Shown: positions 34,474-43,214 of the stretch, one piece after another
Position numbering within the stretch: position 1 is the first letter of the stretch
How the letters are laid out: each line of letters opens with the position of its first letter
Source of the DNA: Calditrichaceae bacterium
Lineage (GTDB): Bacteria; Calditrichota; Calditrichia; RBG-13-44-9; J075
Assembly: GCA_013360445.1 (NCBI GenBank)
Contig: JABWBP010000048.1
Location: 1-59,869 of the forward strand
Length of the DNA stretch: 59,869 bases
Direction: 5' to 3'
Translations under genes and position numbers: made by a program
The notes under the pieces: model-generated
What the model saw: the letters and a program-made list of their open reading frames with translations, nothing else
Databases searched by the model: none
What the model was told of the DNA's origin: nothing

Positions 34474-35313
34474 TCAAATAATCCCCAGATTCTCCCGCTT
34501 CATCCAGCCGCTTTTGCCGTCCGGCAGGGTAATCAGCGCCCATTCGCCGCGCTGTTCTTGCAAGGTCACTTTTACCCCTTCGTGGAGCACGAATACGTCG
34601 GTGCTGTTCTCGTTGGGCGCGCTCAGAACATTCACGGAAGAAACCAGCACGATGCCGCGGATGCGGGTGTTTTCCTCCCGGGCGTTTATCACCAGAAGAT
34701 AGACGCTAAACAGCGCCAATACGGCAAAAACGATCAGTGCGGAAAGGATAACCCGGCGCTCCCGGAAGAACAGAAACCCGATTAGGGCGAGGATGGCGGC
34801 CCCGAAGAGGATTGCCGCCAGGCGGGTTAACTGGGAAACCGTAAAGTAGGTTTTCACCGCCTCCCACCAGTCGAAGAGGAAAAACTGCGGGGGCGTCTCG
34901 ATGCGGTCTATTACCCTGAGATTGGCCAGTTCCAGGTTGAAAAGGATTTCCCGGTCGCGGGGATTGAGCTTGCGCGCTTTTTCGTAAAACAGGATCGCCC
35001 GACCTACCGCGCCCAATTTGTAGTAGCAGTTGCCGATGTTATAGTAAACCTGGCTGCTTTCGTAGCCGGCGGAAAGGATTTTCCCGTACCACTCCAGCGC
35101 CGACTGGTAGTTTCCCTCCCGGTAGGCCTGGTTGCCCTGTTCGTAAAAGTGCGCCATGCCGCTCTGGCCCGGCAGGCGAAAAGCGATCAGCGTTAGCAGC
35201 AGAAGGATTTTGATGATGGAATGAACATGGAATTTACATCCCCCCGTTAATTCCCCCTTTTGGAGGGGGGCAAGGGGAGATGTCTGAAGGTACTGGGAAC
35301 TGGCAATGTCCAC
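34474..35313 (-). CDS. batE: BatE-like TPR and SH3-domain membrane protein
   Basis: 279 residues from GTG 35313 with GGAG upstream. The first ~32 residues are coded by a common hairpin repeat ('SPLAPLQKGELTGG'); the signal helix ('IIKILLLLTLIAFRL') follows. TPR motifs at ~50-125 ('GNQAYREGNYQSALEWYGKIL', 'YYNIGNCYYKLGAVGRAILFYEKAR') precede two membrane helices (~165-210) and a C-terminal SH3-like domain (~220-279, 'VNVLSAPNENSTDVFVLHEG' to 'GKSGWMKRENLGII'). This is the BatE layout and it ends the Bat operon. Bat proteins form a periplasm-facing complex linked to stress tolerance in Bacteroides and spirochaetes; the exact role is unsettled. Confidence 0.85.
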   Translation of the reverse strand: MDIASSQYLQTSPLAPLQKGELTGGCKFHVHSIIKILLLLTLIAFRLPGQSGMAHFYEQGNQAYREGNYQSALEWYGKILSAGYESSQVYYNIGNCYYKLGAVGRAILFYEKARKLNPRDREILFNLELANLRVIDRIETPPQFFLFDWWEAVKTYFTVSQLTRLAAILFGAAILALIGFLFFRERRVILSALIVFAVLALFSVYLLVINAREENTRIRGIVLVSSVNVLSAPNENSTDVFVLHEGVKVTLQEQRGEWALITLPDGKSGWMKRENLGII

Positions 35314-35365
35314 TGATATTTCTCCAGATCGTGATTATACCGCTTAGGGAGATTTTTTGAGTTAG

Positions 35366-35440
35366 AGTGCAAGCCCAAAGCGCCGGGGATGCACTTTAAC
35401 CGGTGCAAAGCCGAAGCTTTGCACTCCGGAAAGCGCCGCG
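35366..35440. repeat. GTGCAAAG palindrome between batD and batE
   Basis: GTGCAAAGCC...GAAGCTTTGCAC at 35403-35425 is a near-perfect hairpin followed by TCCGG, preceded by a half-copy (GAGTGCAAGCCCAAAGCGCC at 35366). It belongs to the same GGAGTGCAAA family as 43104-43168 and 47222-47242. Confidence 0.65.
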
Positions 35441-37261
35441 TTAAAAGTATTTCCCCAACCGCACCAATATTTCCTCTGCGCGATGGTAGAAGGATTTTGC
35501 CTCCTCCTCCGTGGCCTGCGCCGGGGCAAAACGGCGGAAATCCGCCTCATCCAGGCAGTTGAGGTAGTCGGCGATTAGCGCGGCGTCCACTTTTTTACCT
35601 GCCAGCAGCTTTTCCACGTCCTGGCGCAGCATCCCCGCGGCGGGGCGGTTGGTTTTGTCGGCCACAAAACCGATCAAGCTGCGCGATACCTCCCCGTAAA
35701 ATTCCCCGAACATCCGCTGTTTCAGGAAATGGCTGGCCCCCTTCAGGCGCTTTTCGGCCTGTTTGTAAGCTTTTCGCTGGCGGGCGTATTCTACGTTGGT
35801 GGCCATTTTTTCCTGGTGGGTGCGGTACCCATAAGCGATCCCCAGGAAAATGAGTGGAAGAATCAAGGAGGCTAAGAACCAGGGGGTGCGGTAGGGTTTG
35901 TATCCCAGGGGTTGCAGGCGCAGGTTCTCTTCTTTAATGAAAAAAATGTCCTTTCCTAACAGCTTCACTTCGGATTTCGCCAAATACCCGCTGCCGGCCA
36001 GCCCGGGCATCTCTTTGCCTTCCCCCACGGTGAAAATGAATTCCGGGGATTGCAGGGTTTTATAGGTTTCGCCGGCGGGATCGAAATAGGAAATTTCCAA
36101 CGGCTTGATGCGGTACTGCCCGGAGGCGCGGGGTATCAACACGTATTCCAGCTCCCGGGAGGCGGTCATGCTGCTGCCGCTGCGATTCACCGCGTCATTC
36201 ACTTTCGGCTCATATACCTCGAAGCTGGGCGGAAATTCTATGGCAAGCTTGCTGAGCGATTTGAGGTTCCCGCTGCCGCTCAAGCGTACTTTGTAGGAAA
36301 TCGCTTCATTGGCTTTCACTTCCGTCTTATCGACCTCCACTTTCAGCTGAAAATTGCCCACTAACCCGCTGAAGTTGGCCGGCCTGCCCTGGGAGGGCAG
36401 GGGTTTGACATTGAAGGTTAGGGGTTCGCTGGCCACCACTTTCCGCACCGTTCTCCCGAACGGATCGCTGAAGAAATCATCGAAGCTGCCCAGCGGGTCG
36501 CGGCGGCGACGGCGTTCTACCACGTTCACGGCTAATTGCATGGGGGTAACGGTCAATTCCCCGGATTTGGTGGGGAAAATGGCCATCTTTTTGATCTCCG
36601 CCACGTTGTAGCGCACCCCATTCACGGTTTCCTGGCTAACCGGAATGTTGGTCTGGGGAATTTCGTACTCTTCTACCCAAAATCCCACGGTTTCGGGGAG
36701 TTTGGTATAATCCAGCCCCTGCACGGAATTGCGGAAGTACAGTTTATAAACAACCGTCACCTGGTCATTTACATAGACGCTGCGCCGGGAAGGGGTGGCG
36801 CGCAGAAAAAGCTCGTCGGGAGCGGCTTGCACGGCGTCGCCCGGGGCGGCGCCGGCTCCCCCTTGCGCGGGAGCAGCGCTTTGGGGAATCACCGTCACCT
36901 GAATGGAGTTAGACTGGTAGGTTTTGCCCTTGAAAGAAATCGTAACCGCCGGGAAGGTAAAACTCCCGGTTTTGCGGGGCAGCAGAATGACGCTGTAAAT
37001 TTTACTGGTGCTGTAGGCGCCGTTGACGATCTGCACGCTGGTAGAAACATTCGGCCCGCCCATGACGCGGAAATCCGAAAAATCCGGCAGTTGCGGATCC
37101 GAATACCCGGAGGAAGCGCCCTTGATTTCCAGGGTGTAAGTAAATTGGTCGTTCAACCCCACGGGGTTGCGGTCGATGCTGGCGGTGAGGGTAATCTCCT
37201 GGGCGGCCAGCGGCCCCGCTCCCAAAACCAGCCCTACAAGGGACCAGGCAATCACTTTCAT
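35441..37261 (-). CDS. batD: BatD, periplasmic/membrane protein of the Bat complex
   Basis: About 606 residues from ATG 37261 ('MKVIAWSLVGLVLGAGPLAAQ' signal peptide); the frame is open upstream into a repeat. The large extracytoplasmic part has repeated Ig-like modules ('EITLTASIDRNPVGLNDQFTYTLEIKG', 'LFLRATPSRRSVYVNDQVTVVYKLYF', 'FQLKVEVDKTEVKANEAISYKVRLSG'), all typical of BatD/PF13584. A single helix near ~455-475 ('WFLASLILPLIFLGIAYGY') leads to a cytoplasmic helical tail (~480-605). It is the largest Bat protein and lies between the Gln-rich TPR gene and batE. Confidence 0.88.
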   Translation of the reverse strand: MKVIAWSLVGLVLGAGPLAAQEITLTASIDRNPVGLNDQFTYTLEIKGASSGYSDPQLPDFSDFRVMGGPNVSTSVQIVNGAYSTSKIYSVILLPRKTGSFTFPAVTISFKGKTYQSNSIQVTVIPQSAAPAQGGAGAAPGDAVQAAPDELFLRATPSRRSVYVNDQVTVVYKLYFRNSVQGLDYTKLPETVGFWVEEYEIPQTNIPVSQETVNGVRYNVAEIKKMAIFPTKSGELTVTPMQLAVNVVERRRRRDPLGSFDDFFSDPFGRTVRKVVASEPLTFNVKPLPSQGRPANFSGLVGNFQLKVEVDKTEVKANEAISYKVRLSGSGNLKSLSKLAIEFPPSFEVYEPKVNDAVNRSGSSMTASRELEYVLIPRASGQYRIKPLEISYFDPAGETYKTLQSPEFIFTVGEGKEMPGLAGSGYLAKSEVKLLGKDIFFIKEENLRLQPLGYKPYRTPWFLASLILPLIFLGIAYGYRTHQEKMATNVEYARQRKAYKQAEKRLKGASHFLKQRMFGEFYGEVSRSLIGFVADKTNRPAAGMLRQDVEKLLAGKKVDAALIADYLNCLDEADFRRFAPAQATEEEAKSFYHRAEEILVRLGKYF

Positions 37262-37428
37262 CCTAAAAGAACAAACTCTCACGACAAAACGCGTCACAAC
37301 GACACTCCATTCCCTTTTCATTTCACACTTTGCCCCCTCCCCCCTTCGACTCTTCGACCCTCCCCTCCCCCTCGACCGGCTCAAAATGTACCATACCCGG
37401 GGCAATCTTTTTTATTTCACACTTCCGC

Positions 37429-37956
37429 CTACCAATCCTTCTCCACCTTCTTCTTCCCGCTGGCCCGCGGGCGACGCAGTTCTTTGTTCTCCTGCTCCTT
37501 GCTGCGCAGGGCTTGTAAAATACGCTCCGCTTCCTCCTTGGAAAGCTCTTTTTTCTCCTCCTTCAACATCTGCGGCGTTTGCCGGTTTTCCTGTTCTTCC
37601 GGCTTTTGCTGCTCCCGGTTTTGCTCCTCCGCCTGCGCCTGCTGCTGTTCCTGCTGCGCCTGTTGCTGCTCTTGCGGCTGATCCTGCGAATTCTCCTGGC
37701 GGTCGTCTTGCGGTTCCTGTTGCTCCTGTTGCTGCGCCTGTTGTTGTTGCTGCTGTTGCTGCATCTCTTTGATTTTCTCCAGCAGAGCTTTCAAGCGAGC
37801 GTCCGCGGGATCGACCTCTAAGCCTTTGTAAATGGCCTCGAGGGCTTCCGGGTATTTTGCGCCGATGTAAAACCGGGCGGCCTGGTGGTAATAGTCATCC
37901 GTGGTTTGTGCTACCATTGCCGGTCCCAGCAATAAAAGGAAAAATATGATTCTCAT
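37429..37956 (-). CDS. Gln-rich TPR protein of the Bat operon (second BatC-like)
   Basis: 175 residues with a signal peptide ('IIFFLLLLGPAMVAQ'). One TPR pair ('AARFYIGAKYPEALEAIYKGLEVDPADARL') precedes a segment of ~75 residues made almost only of Gln, Glu and Pro, including eight Gln in a row (~67-74), and a charged helical end ('KEEKKELSKEEAERILQALRSKEQENKEL'). The start overlaps the stop of the previous gene by ATGA (37953-37956). The low-complexity stretch could be a flexible spacer spanning the periplasm. BatC proteins of other species have shorter Gln-rich tails. Confidence 0.75.
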   Translation of the reverse strand: MRIIFFLLLLGPAMVAQTTDDYYHQAARFYIGAKYPEALEAIYKGLEVDPADARLKALLEKIKEMQQQQQQQQAQQQEQQEPQDDRQENSQDQPQEQQQAQQEQQQAQAEEQNREQQKPEEQENRQTPQMLKEEKKELSKEEAERILQALRSKEQENKELRRPRASGKKKVEKDW

Positions 37957-38675
37957 TGCGACCCCCCAATGTCGATCACGTCTTTGACGCGGGTGATGAA
38001 ATCCTGGAACGCGGCCACCGTGGGATCGGATTGCAGCCCCTGCTGCATTAGATCGTACGCCTCGCGGTAGAGGCGCTGGGCAACCAGAATTTCCGCCTGC
38101 GCCTTCAACTGTTTGGCGTACTCCGACGGCTCGATGCGCTGTTGCTGCTGATCCTGCTGTTGCTGCTTCTGGGCCTGTTCCTTTAACTTAGCGCGCACCA
38201 GTTCCAGGTTGAATTTGGCGTCCTGGTCGCCGGGATTCAAATCCAGCGCCTTTTTGTAGGCCTGAATCGCCTCGGGGTACTGATTCATCTGGTAAAAAAC
38301 GTTGCCCTGGTTGTAGTAGGCGTGCTGTTGCAGTTTGATATCCCTGGTGAGGATCGCTTTTTCAAAAGATTTCAACGCGTCCTCGTATTTCTGCTTTTTG
38401 TACTGCGCTGCGCCGATGTTGAAGTGCAACTGGGGATTCTCCGGGTCGTCCAATAGCGCGTCCTGGAAGCGGTTGAGCGCCTCGTCCCATTGCTCCTGCT
38501 CATACGCCTGAATGCCTTTTTTCAGCTTCTCCCGGTCCACCCCGGCCAGCGCCGGCAGGGAGGTCTGGCATACCAGCAGGATGATCAGTATGGTTAATAT
38601 TCGACGCATCGTAAAGTGGCTAAAGTGAACTAAAGTGACTAAAGTGGCTAAAGTTGATTCGAAAAATCTCAACAT
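37953..38675 (-). CDS. batC: BatC-like periplasmic TPR protein
   Basis: 240 residues if it begins at ATG 38675, which overlaps the batB stop (TGATG); the more usual-looking start is ATG 38609 ('MRRILTILIILLVCQTSLPALAG', 218 residues). The 22 residues between come from AAAGTGGCTAAAGTGAACTA words. Three TPR motifs are clear ('IQAYEQEQWDEALNRFQDALLDD', 'GAAQYKKQKYEDALKSFEKAI', 'GNVFYQMNQYPEAIQAYKKALDLNP'), followed by a Gln-rich linker and a last helical pair. Confidence 0.82.
   Translation of the reverse strand: MLRFFESTLATLVTLVHFSHFTMRRILTILIILLVCQTSLPALAGVDREKLKKGIQAYEQEQWDEALNRFQDALLDDPENPQLHFNIGAAQYKKQKYEDALKSFEKAILTRDIKLQQHAYYNQGNVFYQMNQYPEAIQAYKKALDLNPGDQDAKFNLELVRAKLKEQAQKQQQQDQQQQRIEPSEYAKQLKAQAEILVAQRLYREAYDLMQQGLQSDPTVAAFQDFITRVKDVIDIGGSQ
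38619..38655. repeat. tandem CTAAAGTGA(A)CTAAAGTG words inside the batC N-terminus
   Basis: Four or five AAAGTGGCTAAAGTGAACTA-type units in a row, lying between the coupled start codon of batC (38675) and its signal peptide and open in that frame. The same words recur at 40781-40852. Confidence 0.75.
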
Positions 38676-39730
38676 CAGACGCTTTCGCTCATTTTTGACG
38701 CTTCCCGAAACCGTTTTATTTTTCGCCGCTCGCTGAGTAAAGTTTCCAGGATCAGGAAAATCAATCCAATGATCAGGAAGATCTGGAAGCGGTCTTCGAA
38801 CTGGGTGAATTGCCGCGAGGCCAGCTCTTTCTTCTCCATCCCGGTAATTTCCCGGTAAATTTTTTCCAATTCCGCCTTGCCGGTGCTGGAAACATAAAAC
38901 TTTCCCCCGGTCTCGAAAGCGATTTTTTCCAGGGTTGGAATATCCAGCCGGGTGGTAATCACCTGGCCGCTGCGATCTTTTTTATAGCCGGTGCGGTTGC
39001 CGTAGGGATCGTACTCCGGAATCGGCGCGCCCTCCGGGGAGCCGATTCCCACGGTGTAAATGATCACCCCTTCTTTGGCGGCCTCCTTCGCCGCCTCCAC
39101 CGGGTCGGCTTCATGGTCCTCCCCGTCGGTAATGATGATCAATACCTTATGTTTCAACTCCCTGGAAACGAAAGAGCGCTGCGCGGTTTTGATCGCTTCC
39201 GCAACCGCGGTTCCCGGCTGGGGCACGACGCCGATGTAAGCGTCGTTGAGGAACAGCTTCGCCGCGCCGTAATCCAGGGTGAGCGGGCACTGCACAAACG
39301 CCAGGCCGGAAAAGAGGATCAATCCGATGCGGTCGCCCTGCAATTGATCCACAAAATTGGAGATCTCATGGCGCGCTTTTTCAAAACGGTTGGGAGCGAT
39401 ATCCTCCGCCAACATGCTGTTGGAAACGTCCAGGGCCACAAAAATGTCGATCCCTTCGCGCTTCACCTCTTCTAAGCGGGTGCCGATCTGGGGATTGACC
39501 AGGGCAAATGCGAGAATGCTGAAGGCGATCACGGTCAACGCCGCTTTCCAGATCTGCTTGCTGCGGCTGACGCTGGCGGTGAGGCGGGAGATCAGCTCCT
39601 CATCGCCTAACCGCTTCAGCAACCGCCTTTTGTACCGGAAGGACCAGTAAAAGAAGGCGACCAACAGCGGCGCCAGCCAGTAGAGGTGGAAATATTCCGG
39701 ATTCGCGAAACGCAGCAAAACCTTCTCCAA
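38675..39730 (-). CDS. batB: BatB, VWA-domain membrane protein
   Basis: 351 residues. Two N-terminal helices (~12-30, 62-80), a von Willebrand A domain (~95-300) and a C-terminal helix (~315-335). The MIDAS metal site 'DVSNSM' is at 101-106, with further 'TAVAEAIKTA' and 'IITDGEDHE' elements. BatA and BatB are paralogues that bracket the membrane core of the Bat complex. Its end overlaps the start of batC. Confidence 0.93.
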   Translation of the reverse strand: MEKVLLRFANPEYFHLYWLAPLLVAFFYWSFRYKRRLLKRLGDEELISRLTASVSRSKQIWKAALTVIAFSILAFALVNPQIGTRLEEVKREGIDIFVALDVSNSMLAEDIAPNRFEKARHEISNFVDQLQGDRIGLILFSGLAFVQCPLTLDYGAAKLFLNDAYIGVVPQPGTAVAEAIKTAQRSFVSRELKHKVLIIITDGEDHEADPVEAAKEAAKEGVIIYTVGIGSPEGAPIPEYDPYGNRTGYKKDRSGQVITTRLDIPTLEKIAFETGGKFYVSSTGKAELEKIYREITGMEKKELASRQFTQFEDRFQIFLIIGLIFLILETLLSERRKIKRFREASKMSESV

Positions 39731-39748
39731 TCTTCAATCTTCAATTCT

Positions 39749-40744
39749 TTAAGGCAATTTTCGCAACCAGGTATTGCCCAATACAATTTCTAACAGCAGC
39801 AGCGCCATGCCCGCGCCGACGAAATAGATGAATAATTCGGTATAGCGGGTAAACTCCTTGACCTCGATTTTGGTTTTCTCCAGTTCCCCGATCTCGCGGT
39901 AAATTTCCCGCAGTTTCTGGGTGTCGGTGGCGCGGAAGTATCTCCCCCCGGTAATATCGGCGATGCGGGTGAGCAGCTCCTCGTCGATTTGCACCGGGAT
40001 GGGGCGGTAGCGTTTCCCGAAGAAAGGGTCGTCGATGGGGTACATGGCGGTGCCCCGGGTGCCCGCGCCGATGGTGTACACCCGGATGTCGAAGGTATGC
40101 GCCACCTGCGCCGCGGTAACCGGATCGACCTCCCCGGCGTTGTTTTCCCCGTCGGTAAGGAGAATGATCACCTTGCTCTTCGCCTGGCCGTCTTTCAACC
40201 GGGCTACCGCGGTGGCCAGGCCGTTGCCGATGGCGGTTCCGTCCCACTCCTGGGGAGCGATCCCGGTGTTATCCAGGATTTGCATCAGCACCCCGTAATC
40301 GAGGGTGAGCGGGCACTGGCTGAAGGCTTCCCCGGCGAAGATCACCAGCCCGATGGGATCGTTGGTGCGCCCCTGGATGAACTCCCTGGCCACCATTTTA
40401 GCGGCGCCTAAGCGATTGTTGGGCTTGAAATCCTCCGCCAACATGGAGCTGCTCACGTCCACCACCAGCATGATGTTGATCCCCTCGGTAATAATCTCTT
40501 CCTGCCGCGCCCCGGATTGCGGGCGGGCCAGACCCAACACCACCAGCGCCGCCACGGTCAGGCGCAGCCAGTAGAGCTGCCGGTGCAGCATCTGCCGGAA
40601 GGAAAACGGCACGGTTTTCACGTGCCGCAGGGTGGAGTATTTCATCTGCCCGGAAAGCCGGCGGCGGCGCCAGATATAGTACCCCGCCAGCAAAGGTATC
40701 AGTATGAGCAAAAACAGATATTGCGGATCGGCGAAACGAAACAT
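39749..40744 (-). CDS. batA: BatA, VWA-domain membrane protein
   Basis: 331 residues with the same helix-VWA-helix layout as BatB. The MIDAS site 'DVSSSM' is at 96-101, with 'GTAIGNGLATAVARL' and 'LLTDGENNAGEVDP'. It lies 18 bp upstream of batB and is surely co-transcribed. Confidence 0.93.
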   Translation of the reverse strand: MFRFADPQYLFLLILIPLLAGYYIWRRRRLSGQMKYSTLRHVKTVPFSFRQMLHRQLYWLRLTVAALVVLGLARPQSGARQEEIITEGINIMLVVDVSSSMLAEDFKPNNRLGAAKMVAREFIQGRTNDPIGLVIFAGEAFSQCPLTLDYGVLMQILDNTGIAPQEWDGTAIGNGLATAVARLKDGQAKSKVIILLTDGENNAGEVDPVTAAQVAHTFDIRVYTIGAGTRGTAMYPIDDPFFGKRYRPIPVQIDEELLTRIADITGGRYFRATDTQKLREIYREIGELEKTKIEVKEFTRYTELFIYFVGAGMALLLLEIVLGNTWLRKLP

Positions 40745-40780
40745 AAAGGCGTAATCAGTTTTGGTAACGGCTATTCGGTT

Positions 40781-41085
40781 AAGTAACTAAAGTGGCTAAA
40801 GTGAACTAAAGTGAACTAAAGTGAACTAAAGTGACTAAAGTGAGCTAAAGTTCAAAACCATATTCCGGCGCACATCTTTTCACCCTTCGACCCTTCGACA
40901 AGCCCAGGGCAAGCTTTTTATGGAGGGTTCGCTTAATTTTTTGGACACTTCGGTAAAATATTTTTCTATTCCGCCCTTTCAGGGCTTCCCAGCGGTGTTT
41001 TTTTCTACCCCGGAGCATATGATAGCCCGGTGCGAAGCGCCGGGAGAAGGTAAGAGACCTCGATTTAAGCCCTGAAAGGGCGCAA
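40781..41085. repeat. gap holding a GTGAACTAAA array and a CCCTTTCAGGGCTT hairpin
   Basis: 40781-40852 is a run of seven or so CTAAAGTGAA units. 40967-41085 is a palindrome: CCGCCCTTTCAGGGCTT on the left faces AAGCCCTGAAAGGGCGC on the right, with a GCCCGGTGCGAAGCGCCGGG stem between. Hairpins of this GCCCTGAAAGGGC type are common in environmental genomes. This gap parts the BatD-like gene from batA. Confidence 0.75.
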
Positions 41086-41155
41086 TAAGCATACAATTCC
41101 AAAACTCGAAAAAAAATGAGCGAACCGGGAGTTTTCACTTCCCACTTCTCACTTT

Positions 41156-42136
41156 TCACTTCTCACTTTGCACTTCCACCCCCGCCGGCTCGAACACCGG
41201 GCGGGTGCGCTCGATAAATTCCTGCACCAGTTGCACCGCGGTTTCCGTCTCGGCGCTGCCGGGAACGTATTTGGCAAATTTGACCAGGTCGCAGGCGGTC
41301 AGCATCTCCCGGGTCAGCTCCACCTGGTCGGGCGAGAGGGAAGCCTCGTTGAGCGAGGCCAGGATTTCGGTAGTGGTCTCTTCCATCGCGTTGACGTAGA
41401 AGCGCCGCTCCATGTAGCGGCGGGCGATGTCCGAGAGTTCGGAATAGAACAATTTGTATTCGCCCGCGGCCAAAAGTCCGCTTTGCAAAAGCTTTTGCAG
41501 CTCCGCCAGGGCGATCTCGTGCGCCGGGCGGGGCGGCTCCCTGCGAAACACCGGCTGCCCCTGTTTGCTCCGGCGGTACATCCAGTAAGCGAACCCCAGC
41601 GCCGCCAGGCCTAACAGCAAACTGCCGATCATCAGCGCCAGGCGCAGGTAATCCGCGGGAATTCCTGAGGGCGGGCGAATGTCGTGAATCTGCGCGTTGG
41701 GGTCGTTCACCACGCTTTTAACGTAGATCTCCAGGGGCTGGGAAGTGATGATCTGGTACTTCGAGGAGGTATCCGTGGGCAGGAAGGCCACCGGAAACGG
41801 CGGGATCACAAAGCGCCCGGTGTCGTACACCGAGATCACGTAATCGAACTGCTGTACTACCCGCTCCCCGGCGGTTACGGAGTCGTAAACCACGTAATCC
41901 TTGATCTCGAACATGCCTAAGTTGCTGCCCTTGCCGGGATCGTTGACTTCCAGCCCCCTTTTGTGGGTGATTTTGAGGGTATAAGTAACCCGGTCGCCGA
42001 TGGTAATGACGGATTTATCCACTGCCGCCGCCACTTCGATCAAGGGGGCCTGGGCGCGCAGCGGATAAACCATTGCCGCCAGCGCGAATAACAGGAGTGC
42101 AAAATTTATTTTGCATTTACTTAATCTTAGCTTCAT
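41156..42136 (-). CDS. BatD-like/DUF4381-like membrane protein
   Basis: 326 residues. A signal peptide (~1-29) leads to one extracytoplasmic Ig-like module ('IEVAAAVDKSVITIGDRVTYTLKITHKRGLEV'), one helix (~165-188) and a cytoplasmic helical tail with 'ALAELQKLLQSGLLAAGEYKLFYSELSDIARRYMERRF', as in DUF4381 proteins. It starts inside the end of the upstream gene (20-bp overlap). Codons ~8-14 of its signal peptide are made by the dispersed 21-bp repeat (42094-42114). It is the second of three BatD-like proteins in this operon. Confidence 0.75.
   Translation of the reverse strand: MKLRLSKCKINFALLLFALAAMVYPLRAQAPLIEVAAAVDKSVITIGDRVTYTLKITHKRGLEVNDPGKGSNLGMFEIKDYVVYDSVTAGERVVQQFDYVISVYDTGRFVIPPFPVAFLPTDTSSKYQIITSQPLEIYVKSVVNDPNAQIHDIRPPSGIPADYLRLALMIGSLLLGLAALGFAYWMYRRSKQGQPVFRREPPRPAHEIALAELQKLLQSGLLAAGEYKLFYSELSDIARRYMERRFYVNAMEETTTEILASLNEASLSPDQVELTREMLTACDLVKFAKYVPGSAETETAVQLVQEFIERTRPVFEPAGVEVQSEK
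42094..42114. repeat. dispersed 21-bp repeat inside a signal-peptide coding region
   Basis: It is identical, in opposite orientation, to 4005-4025, which is non-coding. Here it encodes part of 'CKINFALL' of the BatD-like protein. Confidence 0.8.
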
Positions 42137-43085
42137 AAATAACCACCTGCTCCGCCTGCATCAACCGCTCGATAATCCGCTGGTAGGCTTCCTGTTTTTT
42201 CTGCTGCACAAAATCCTGCCCCGCCTGCTGGGCGACCTCCGCAAACGGTTTGATCCGCTGCACGTGGCCCTTATCATCTTTCTCTGCGTAGCGTTCCTTG
42301 TTAGCCCGGTAGAATAATTCTACGTCGGCGTTGCTGTATTTGTCGATATTCGCTTCCTGCTCGATTTCCTGCTCCAGCAATTTCTCCGTCATCAGCGCCT
42401 TTTGGGCCTGGAAAAGCCCTTCGACGACCTCCGGATCATTCTCCAGCCCTTTGCGTTTGGCGGAATCGTAGAGCAGTTCCTGGGCGATATACTGCTGCAA
42501 AAACTGTTTCTTGCGCTCCCCGCTCTGGAATTGCCCGCGCAAATATTCCGGGAGTTGATTGATCTGGAAAGCCAGATCTCCCGTGGTAATCTCCCGCTGC
42601 CCGATTTTAGCGATCACCTCCCCGGGGCGGGACTGGGGCTTCTGCGATTCATCCAGCGCGGAGGTCTGGGCGATCACCTGCCGGGCGTCTGCGGAGCGGT
42701 GCAGCCGTTCCAAGCATTCCACCACTTTTTTGCCTAATTGCGCCTGGAAACTCGCTTGCGGGTCCAGGGTTTTCGCCCGGATGAAGTAGGCCAGGGCGTT
42801 TTCGTAATCCTTCAAACGCTCGAAATAGATATTGCCGATCTGGTAGCTGATGTTGGCCTGCTCCTTCTCATCTACCGGGTAAAAGCGCAGGTACTCCTGG
42901 TATTCGGCGATGGCCTGGCTGAAAAGCTCCTGGTTGTAGAGCGCGTTGGCCAGCTCCCGCTTCTTCTCCGCGGAAACCGCCGGTTTGGAGCCGCCCTGGC
43001 AGCCCGCCAGCAATAAAACGCCCGCCATTGCGACGGTTAGCAGCTTGAAAACGTTTACAAAATGCCGTTGTCTCATTTTCATCAT
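42117..43085 (-). CDS. TPR and SurA-N-like lipoprotein
   Basis: 322 residues. A lipoprotein signal ('AGVLLLAGC', lipid Cys 29) and TPR motifs at ~40-135 ('ALYNQELFSQAIAEYQEYLRFYP', 'GNIYFERLKDYENALAYFIRA') precede a SurA/PrsA N-terminal chaperone-like region at ~155-322 ('GEVIAKIGQREITTGDLAFQINQLP', 'QFLQQYIAQELLYDSAKRKGLENDPEV', 'YSNADVELFYRANKERYAEK'). No parvulin PPIase domain is present. It probably assists folding of the neighbouring Bat proteins or outer-membrane proteins. Confidence 0.75.
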   Translation of the reverse strand: MMKMRQRHFVNVFKLLTVAMAGVLLLAGCQGGSKPAVSAEKKRELANALYNQELFSQAIAEYQEYLRFYPVDEKEQANISYQIGNIYFERLKDYENALAYFIRAKTLDPQASFQAQLGKKVVECLERLHRSADARQVIAQTSALDESQKPQSRPGEVIAKIGQREITTGDLAFQINQLPEYLRGQFQSGERKKQFLQQYIAQELLYDSAKRKGLENDPEVVEGLFQAQKALMTEKLLEQEIEQEANIDKYSNADVELFYRANKERYAEKDDKGHVQRIKPFAEVAQQAGQDFVQQKKQEAYQRIIERLMQAEQVVIYEAKIK

Positions 43086-43103
43086 TCAAATTTTTGGTGT
43101 TCC

Positions 43104-43168
43104 GGAGTGCAAAGCTTCAGCTTTGCAATTCCGGTAAGAGCCTTGCAAAACTGAAGTTTTGCACTCCG
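43104..43168. repeat. two GGAGTGCAAA hairpins in tandem upstream of the SurA-like gene
   Basis: GGAGTGCAAAGCTTCAGC (from 43104) with its complement, then TTGCAAAACTGAAGTTTTGC (43143-43162) followed by ACTCCGG. The two hairpins face each other, so the whole is a larger palindrome. It lies between the DUF58 gene and the lipoprotein gene. Confidence 0.75.
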
Positions 43169-43214
43169 GCTGAAGTTTTGCTCCATAGGAGCCGCTTCGC
43201 GGCACTCCGAGATT

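Noticed and set aside
36536-37681. Plus-strand frame of 381 codons opposite batD and the Gln-rich gene
   Set aside because: Antisense shadow; the end is an artefact of translating the complementary strand of Gln codons (Cys/Ser-rich run).
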